Part shown: piece after piece, positions 55,230-64,000 of the stretch | How the letters are laid out: every line of letters starts with the position of its first letter | Position numbering within the stretch: the stretch's first letter is position 1 | NCBI GenBank assembly: GCA_022841915.1 | Contig: JALHQN010000005.1 | Location: 124,001-188,000, forward strand | Direction of reading: 5' to 3' | Length of the DNA stretch: 64,000 nt | DNA from: Burkholderiales bacterium | GTDB taxonomy: Bacteria > Pseudomonadota > Gammaproteobacteria > Burkholderiales > WYBJ01 | The notes under the pieces: model-generated | Database searches by the model: none | What the model was told of the DNA's origin: nothing | What the model saw: only the letters and a program-made list of their open reading frames with translations | Made by a program: the position numbers and the translations under genes

Positions 55230-56457
55230 GGGCCGAACCGGTGCCGGCGTTGCCCGAGAGGCGCCAGTGGCATGACGGCGATGCCGGAGGGCGTCACGGT
55301 GCAGTACTTGCTGTCTGCCTGCGCGTCATAGCCGATCTGCGCCCCGGGGGGGACGAAATTGTGCCGATCGATGATCGCGCGGCGAATGCGGGCGCCGCGG
55401 CCGATGACACAGGAATCGAGCACGATCGAATCCTCGATGAGGACGTCTTCCTCGAGCACTACCTCGGAGCGGATCACGCTGTTGCGTATCGTGGCGTCGC
55501 GGATGAGCACCCCGGCGCCGATGTCGCTCGTTTCGATGAGCGCGCGTCCGATGCTGGCGGGTGGCCCTTGATAGTTGCTGGACCGGATCGGCCAGCGTCG
55601 ATTGAGCAGGTCGAAACGAGGTTCGGTGCCGAGTGTATCCATGGTCGAGTCGAAATAAGCATCGATCGTGCCGACATCGCGCCAATAGCCGGCCTCTTCG
55701 TAGGCATGCAGACCGGGGCACTGGTTGGTCGAGAAGTCATAGGCGAAGACGCGCTCGCTATTGATGAGCCTCGGTAGCACATCACGCCCGAAATCGGTGC
55801 CTTTACGGTCTCGCGCTTCGATCAATGCGTCGATCAGGGTCCCGGTGCGAAAAATGTAGTTGCCCATCGACGCATAGGCACGAGTCGGGTCGTCCGGCAT
55901 GGCGGGCGGGGAGGCCGGCTTCTCGACGAAACCGCGGATGCGCCCACCGGCGTCGCAATCGATGACGCCGAAGGCCCGGGCGTCGGCTCGGGGAACGGGA
56001 AGGGCCGCCACCGTGACGTCCGCATTGCGTTCGAGGTGGAAATCGATCATTTGCCGCACGTCCATGCGGTACACATGGTCGGCACCGAACACCGCCACCA
56101 GATCCGGGCTATTGGCTTCGATCAGTGCGAGATTCTGGTAGACGGCATCGGCCGTCCCCTGAAACCATTCCGGCCCCTCGATCATTTGCGGCGGCACGAC
56201 GGTGATGAAATGTGAAGGAATGGTCGGGCCGAGCACCCAAGCGTCTCGGATATGTTCGATCAGCGACTGGGATTTGTACTGGACCAGCGTGTAGATCGAG
56301 TAGATGTTCGAGTTGACCAGATTGGAGAGAACGAAGTCGATGATGCGGTAGCGGCCCCCGAAGGGCACGGCCGGTTTCGATCGCTCCGCGGTCAGCGGGC
56401 TCAGGCGCGTGCCTTCGCCGCCGGCCAGAACGATGCCGAGGACGCGTTCGCGGGTGC

Positions 56458-56461
<4 letters not shown>
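55226..56461 (-). CDS. glgC: Glucose-1-phosphate adenylyltransferase, copy 2
   Basis: The gene encodes 411 aa. [20 protein letters not shown] (nucleotide loop), [38 protein letters not shown] and the substrate motif GFVEKP are intact, with a C-terminal beta-helix. Compared with copy 1 it lacks the 36-residue N-terminal extension and keeps different residues in the allosteric N-terminal part ([16 protein letters not shown] against GVRSLYVLVQHHGRSV). The ATG overlaps the stop of the treS-maltokinase gene by 4 bp. The ADP-glucose may feed GlgM-type maltose-1-phosphate synthesis or a glgA outside the window. Confidence 0.93.
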
Positions 56462-59820
<3,359 letters not shown>

Positions 59821-59849
59821 GTGATCGGTCCTGGGTCCGCGGTGCTGTT

Positions 59850-61949
59850 TCAGAGGAAGTAGTCGAAATCGCGCTCGCTGCGCACCTTGCGGCGCAAGCG
59901 GAACACGTGCGCTGGGGCGCCCGCCGGATCGAGGCGCACGAAATTGCGCGAGCCCTGCCACAAATAGCGCGCGCCGCTCAGAAGTTCGTGCATCTGGAAC
60001 GGGCGCTCGGGCTCGACGCCGAGCACCTCCAGATCCAGTTCCGTCCACCCCGATTGCGCGTGGTAGGGGTCGACATTGACCAGCACCAGCACGACGTTGT
60101 CCGCGCTCGTCTTCGAATAGCAGAGCAAGGAATCGTTGTCCGTCGGGTGAAAATGGAGCCCGCGATCCGACTGCAATGCAGGGTTCGCGCGGCGTGCCTG
60201 GTTCAACCGTGCGATGAGTTCGGCCAGGGAGTCGTCCCGACTCAGATCCCACTGCCGCAGCTGATATTTCTCGCTGTCGAGATACTCCTCGGAGCCGGGC
60301 TCGCGAGGTGTGGCTTCCATCAGTTCGAAGGCGGGGCCGTAGATGCCGTAGGAAGCGGCCAGCGTGGCAGCCAGCACGATGCGTGCGATGAACGCGCCTC
60401 GGCCGCCGAACTGCAGATGCTCGGTCAGGATGTCGGGCGTGTTGGGCCACACGTTGGGTCGGAAATACTCCCGACCCGGGCCCAGTGCGAGTTCGGTGAA
60501 GTACTCGGTGAGTTCCTGCTTGGTGTTTCGCCACGCGAAATATGTGTACGACTGCGTGAACCCGAGCTTGGCCAGGCGGTGCATCACCTTGGGACGGGTA
60601 AACGCCTCGGCCAGAAATATGGCATCCGGATAGTTGCGTCTGACGTCATCGATGGCCCATTCCCAGAAGGGGAAGGCCTTGGTGTGCGGATTGTCGACGC
60701 GGAAGATCCGGATGCCCTCGCGCAGCCAGTATTCGAGCACGTCGCGCAGTTCCAACCAGAGGTTGCGCCAGTCATCGGTCTCGAAATTGAACGGATAGAT
60801 GTCCTGGTATTTCTTCGGCGGATTCTCGGCGTACTGCACGCTGCCGTCGGGACGGTGGCGATACCAGGCCGGATGCTCTGCGACATAGGGGTGATCGGGG
60901 GCGCATTGGTAGGCGATGTCCAGCGCGATCTCGATGCCGTGCGACCGTGCGGCGGCGACCAGGCGGCGGAAGGCCTCGAGATCGCCGAGCTGCGGGTGTA
61001 TGGCCTTGTGACCGCCTTCCTCGGCGCCTATGGCCCAGGGACTGCCGACATCGCCGGGAGCGGCGACCAGCTGATTGTTGCGTCCCTTGCGCCGTACCCG
61101 ACCGACGGGATGGATGGGCGGCAGATAGAGCACATCGAAGCCCATGCCGGCGATGTAGGGGAGCCGCTCGATGACGTCGTCGAAGGTGCCGTGGTTGCCG
61201 TTGTCCCCTGCGGAGCGAGGAAACAGCTCGTACCAGGCGCTGAAGCGCGCCAGTTCGCGGTCGACCCAGACGACGTACTCGTCCGGCCAGACGCATTGCC
61301 ATTGGCGATCTGGATGGCGCAAGGCGAGCATGGTCGCTTCCGCATCCAGGGCGCACGCCTGGATGGCGGCCATGCTCTGCTCGCGCTGCAAGCGGGCTGC
61401 CCAAGCGGCAAGTGGCGCGCGGTCATCGCCGGTTGCGCGCGCGGCTGCTTGTTCGATCAACTCGACGCCGGCAAGCGCCGCGATGCGGATGTCCGCTTCT
61501 TCGACGCGACGGCGAAAATCGCGCTGCCAGGACAAGAAGGCATCGACCCAGGCCACGACCGTGTATCGGTAACGCCCCATGCTCTCGACCCGAAAGCTCG
61601 CCTGCCAGCGATCGTTCGGCAAGCTGCGCATCGGTGTTTCATGCCAATCGGATTCGCTTTCGTGACGCCAGCGCAGCAGGCAGATCAGGGCGTCGTGGCC
61701 GTCGGTGAAGCAGTCGGCCTCGACGACGACCTCTTCGCCAACCGTACGCTTGATCGGGAAGCGACCGTCGTCCACGGCCGGCGCAATGTTCTCGATGACC
61801 GCGCGCACGCGGCCCTCTGCGGGCATCGCTCGGATGTCCAAGGCTGAACCGGCGAGTTCCGAGGCGACCGGCGGGTTGGTCTCGCTGGCCCGGATTGTGT
61901 CCGCGCCTTGCTTGGCGAGGGTGCGGGCGGGCGCGTTGCGTTTAGTCAT
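59850..61949 (-). CDS. glgE: Alpha-1,4-glucan:maltose-1-phosphate maltosyltransferase
   Basis: The gene encodes 699 aa. GlgE extends alpha-glucan from maltose-1-phosphate. An N-terminal beta-sandwich (about 45-140) and helical insert precede the GH13_3 barrel: [20 protein letters not shown], then [19 protein letters not shown], the nucleophile in [17 protein letters not shown] (D419) and the acid in [10 protein letters not shown] (E448). Its ATG overlaps the glgB stop (8-bp overlap, ATGACTAA), and GAGGG lies upstream. The upstream longer frame is the shadow of glgB. Confidence 0.95.
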   Translation of the reverse strand: MTKRNAPARTLAKQGADTIRASETNPPVASELAGSALDIRAMPAEGRVRAVIENIAPAVDDGRFPIKRTVGEEVVVEADCFTDGHDALICLLRWRHESESDWHETPMRSLPNDRWQASFRVESMGRYRYTVVAWVDAFLSWQRDFRRRVEEADIRIAALAGVELIEQAAARATGDDRAPLAAWAARLQREQSMAAIQACALDAEATMLALRHPDRQWQCVWPDEYVVWVDRELARFSAWYELFPRSAGDNGNHGTFDDVIERLPYIAGMGFDVLYLPPIHPVGRVRRKGRNNQLVAAPGDVGSPWAIGAEEGGHKAIHPQLGDLEAFRRLVAAARSHGIEIALDIAYQCAPDHPYVAEHPAWYRHRPDGSVQYAENPPKKYQDIYPFNFETDDWRNLWLELRDVLEYWLREGIRIFRVDNPHTKAFPFWEWAIDDVRRNYPDAIFLAEAFTRPKVMHRLAKLGFTQSYTYFAWRNTKQELTEYFTELALGPGREYFRPNVWPNTPDILTEHLQFGGRGAFIARIVLAATLAASYGIYGPAFELMEATPREPGSEEYLDSEKYQLRQWDLSRDDSLAELIARLNQARRANPALQSDRGLHFHPTDNDSLLCYSKTSADNVVLVLVNVDPYHAQSGWTELDLEVLGVEPERPFQMHELLSGARYLWQGSRNFVRLDPAGAPAHVFRLRRKVRSERDFDYFL

Positions 61950-63882
61950 TGGGCCCTCTGAACACGAGGATGGACAACGGGGGCAAGGTGAGTGTGAGCG
62001 AGCGCACGCGCCCATGCGAGGGTATGGGGTTCGCCTGCACCGCGCCCAGATTGCCCACGCCGCTGCCGCCGTAGCGTGGCGCATCGCTATTGAGGATCTC
62101 TTCCCACCTGCCGGCGCTGGGCACGCCGACGATGTAGTTGTGGCGCGGGATGGGAGTGAAGTTCGCGACCACCAGAACAGGCGCGGCCCCGTCGTACCCT
62201 CGACGCAGGAAGCTCACGACGCTGGCATCGGCATCGTTGCAGTCGACCCATTCGAAGCCCGCCGAATCGAAGTCGCGCTGGTACAACGCCGGCTCGGAAC
62301 GATAGACCCGGTTGAGATCGCCGACCCAACTCTGGATGGCTGAGTTTTCCGGCTGCGCGGCGGCCGCCCAGTCCAGGCTGCCCTCATGCGACCATTCGTT
62401 CTCCTGGCCGAACTCGCCGCCCATGAACAAGAGTTTTTTGCCGGGATGTGTCCACATGTAGCCGAACAGCAGTCTGAGGTTGGCGAATTTCTGCCACCGA
62501 TCGCCCGGCATCTTGCCGAACAGCGAACGCTTTCCATAGACCACTTCGTCGTGCGAAAGCGGCAAGAGGAAATTCTCGAAGAACGCATACCAGAGCGAAA
62601 AGGTCAGCCGGTCGTGGCGGTATTTTCGATGCACTGGATCGGCGGCCATGTACTCGAGCGTGTCGTGCATCCAGCCCATGTTCCATTTCAGGCCGAAACC
62701 CAGGCCGCCGTCGTAGACCGGGCGCGAAACGCGTGGCCACGAGGTGGATTCTTCGGCGATCACCTGCACGTCCGGGTAGTCGCGGTAGACCGTGGTATTG
62801 AGCAGCCGCAGGAAGGCAATGGCTTCGAGGTTCTCGCGGCCGCCTTGCGGGTTCGGTATCCATTCGCCCGCTTTACGACCGTAGTCGAGGTACAGCATCG
62901 AGGCCACCGCATCGACCCGCAGCCCGTCGATATGGTAGTGATCGAGCCAGAAGAGGGCCGACGAGAGCAGGAAGGCGCGCACCTCGTGGCGGCCGTAGTT
63001 GAAGATGTAGGACTTCCATTCGGGGTGAAACCCCTGACGCGTGTCGGCATGCTCGTAGAGGAAGGTGCCGTCGAAGTAATGCAGCCCATGCGCATCGTTC
63101 GGGAAATGCGAGGGCACCCAGTCCAGGATCACGCCGATGCCGCACTGATGCAGCGTATCGACCAGGTACATCAGGTCTTGCGGATTGCCATAGCGGGCGG
63201 TGGGCGCGAAGTAGCCCGTCGTCTGATAGCCCCATGAGCCATAGAACGGATGTTCCGTGATCGGCATGAGTTCGACATGCGTATAGCCCTGGCTCTGCAC
63301 GTACTGCGCCAGTTCGTGCGCGGCGCTGCGGTAATCCAGCGGCGTTCCGTCGGGCCTGCGACGCCACGAGCCGAGATGAATTTCGTAAATGGACATCGGC
63401 GCATTCAGCGCGTTGGCGCCCGCACGCGTGCTCATCCATTGCTGATCGTGCCAGTCGTAGTCGAGCGACCAGATCCTAGAGGCTGTCGCTGGGGGTGCCT
63501 CGCCGTAGAAAGCGTAGGGATCGGCTTTCTCGATAACGTAGCCGCCGTGAGCCGACTCGATCCTGAACTTGTAGGTGGATCCGCTCGACAAGCCGGGCAC
63601 GAACCCTTGCCAGATGCCGGATCCGTCGGCGCGTGCCTGGAGCGGGTGGGCATTCGCATCCCAGCCTGACCAATCTCCGATCACGGATACACGACCGGCA
63701 TTGGGCGCCCACACCGCGAAATGTGCGCCATCGTCGTTCAAGTGACAGCCCAGCACGCGATACAGGCGAGCGTGCGTGCCTTCGCGAAATAGATAGATGT
63801 CGTGGTCTGTCAGCACGGAATACCGATGGGTTGCGGGCGATGCTTCGCCTCGCAGCCTCCCTCCTTCTCGTTCGTCTTTCAC
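61942..63882 (-). CDS. glgB: 1,4-alpha-glucan branching enzyme
   Basis: The gene encodes 646 aa from the GTG at 63882. Short leader, then a CBM48 domain ([20 protein letters not shown]) and GH13_9 barrel: [20 protein letters not shown], the nucleophile in [18 protein letters not shown], the acid/base [12 protein letters not shown] and [13 protein letters not shown]. It makes alpha-1,6 branches on the GlgE product. Start choice: GTG at 63918 lies inside the predicted promoter (63915-63928), while GTG at 63882 has AGGAG 7 nt upstream and follows the predicted start by 21 nt. It heads the ten-gene run down to 43327. Confidence 0.92.
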   Translation of the reverse strand: MKDEREGGRLRGEASPATHRYSVLTDHDIYLFREGTHARLYRVLGCHLNDDGAHFAVWAPNAGRVSVIGDWSGWDANAHPLQARADGSGIWQGFVPGLSSGSTYKFRIESAHGGYVIEKADPYAFYGEAPPATASRIWSLDYDWHDQQWMSTRAGANALNAPMSIYEIHLGSWRRRPDGTPLDYRSAAHELAQYVQSQGYTHVELMPITEHPFYGSWGYQTTGYFAPTARYGNPQDLMYLVDTLHQCGIGVILDWVPSHFPNDAHGLHYFDGTFLYEHADTRQGFHPEWKSYIFNYGRHEVRAFLLSSALFWLDHYHIDGLRVDAVASMLYLDYGRKAGEWIPNPQGGRENLEAIAFLRLLNTTVYRDYPDVQVIAEESTSWPRVSRPVYDGGLGFGLKWNMGWMHDTLEYMAADPVHRKYRHDRLTFSLWYAFFENFLLPLSHDEVVYGKRSLFGKMPGDRWQKFANLRLLFGYMWTHPGKKLLFMGGEFGQENEWSHEGSLDWAAAAQPENSAIQSWVGDLNRVYRSEPALYQRDFDSAGFEWVDCNDADASVVSFLRRGYDGAAPVLVVANFTPIPRHNYIVGVPSAGRWEEILNSDAPRYGGSGVGNLGAVQANPIPSHGRVRSLTLTLPPLSILVFRGPND

Positions 63883-63914
63883 GATTGGGCTCCTGGGCAG
63901 CGTGGTTAGTTCCC

Positions 63915-63928
63915 GCACATCGAGTGCC
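63915..63928 (-). promoter_or_regulatory. Putative sigma-54 promoter of the glycogen/trehalose operon
   Basis: The minus strand reads GGCACTCGATGTGC followed by G: GGCAC at -24, TGC at -12, exact GG-N10-GC spacing. The predicted start near 63903 gives a 21-nt leader with the AGGAG site and decides for the GTG at 63882. Upstream DNA up to the window edge shows no other gene. Confidence 0.55.
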
Positions 63929-64000
63929 CTGGCTGCACTCGGGGGGGCGTCCTTACGGTATGCGCGCAGACGTGAGTCGGCCCGCTAAGGGGCGTTTCTC

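Overview
The window is high-GC DNA from a proteobacterium, most likely a betaproteobacterium of the Burkholderiales or a near relative. Four orphan TctC (Bug-type) solute receptors, a PEP-CTERM protein, a YqjD/YqjE-type membrane operon and a large GlgE-type glycogen/trehalose operon all fit. This placement is inference. I saw no rRNA, tRNA, CRISPR array, insertion sequence or prophage.

Region 1 (about 1-21 kb) is a stress and envelope region: glycine-zipper and BON proteins, a yqjD/yqjE-like operon, a HAD phosphatase fused to a HerA/FtsK-like ATPase, a first glgC with a sensor histidine kinase, MgtC, a PQ-loop protein, two DUF1328 proteins, a ferritin-like protein, a PRC-barrel protein, an orphan rpoN (sigma-54), an HtrA-type protease, an EEP-family phosphohydrolase, an FMN-barrel protein and an NtrC-type sigma-54 activator. 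Two genes here are decayed: a BON lipoprotein and a yetF-like DUF421 gene.

Region 2 (21-43 kb) is metabolic: fumarase, a VOC protein, a nitronate monooxygenase-like protein, PlsC, a ThDP enzyme, a double-hotdog thioesterase, four TctC receptors, a Tat-type amidohydrolase, NIPSNAP proteins, a cupin-rubredoxin fusion, a bifunctional-nuclease-domain protein, a zinc alcohol dehydrogenase and a glutathione transferase. At 39.3-39.8 kb there is a probable selenoprotein of the UGSC family, with an in-frame TGA followed by a SECIS-like hairpin and overlapping a partner gene.

Region 3 (43-64 kb, minus strand) is one tightly packed run: glgB, glgE, treS-maltokinase fusion, second glgC, glgX, treZ, malQ-treY fusion, mscS, cinA-like and a six-hairpin glycosidase. 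Together these encode the GlgE route (trehalose to maltose to maltose-1-phosphate to branched alpha-glucan), its debranching, and trehalose release from glucan. No glgA is in view.

The main observation is a putative sigma-54 regulon. Reading upstream regions by hand, I found -24/-12 elements with exact GG-N10-GC spacing, usually GGCA(C/T)...TGC(G/A). They lie in front of the stress genes, rpoN itself (the best match), the NtrC-adjacent small gene, a lipoprotein at 43 kb and the glycogen/trehalose operon. Several also decide between competing start codons. This suggests an autoregulated second RpoN linking carbon storage with envelope stress functions.
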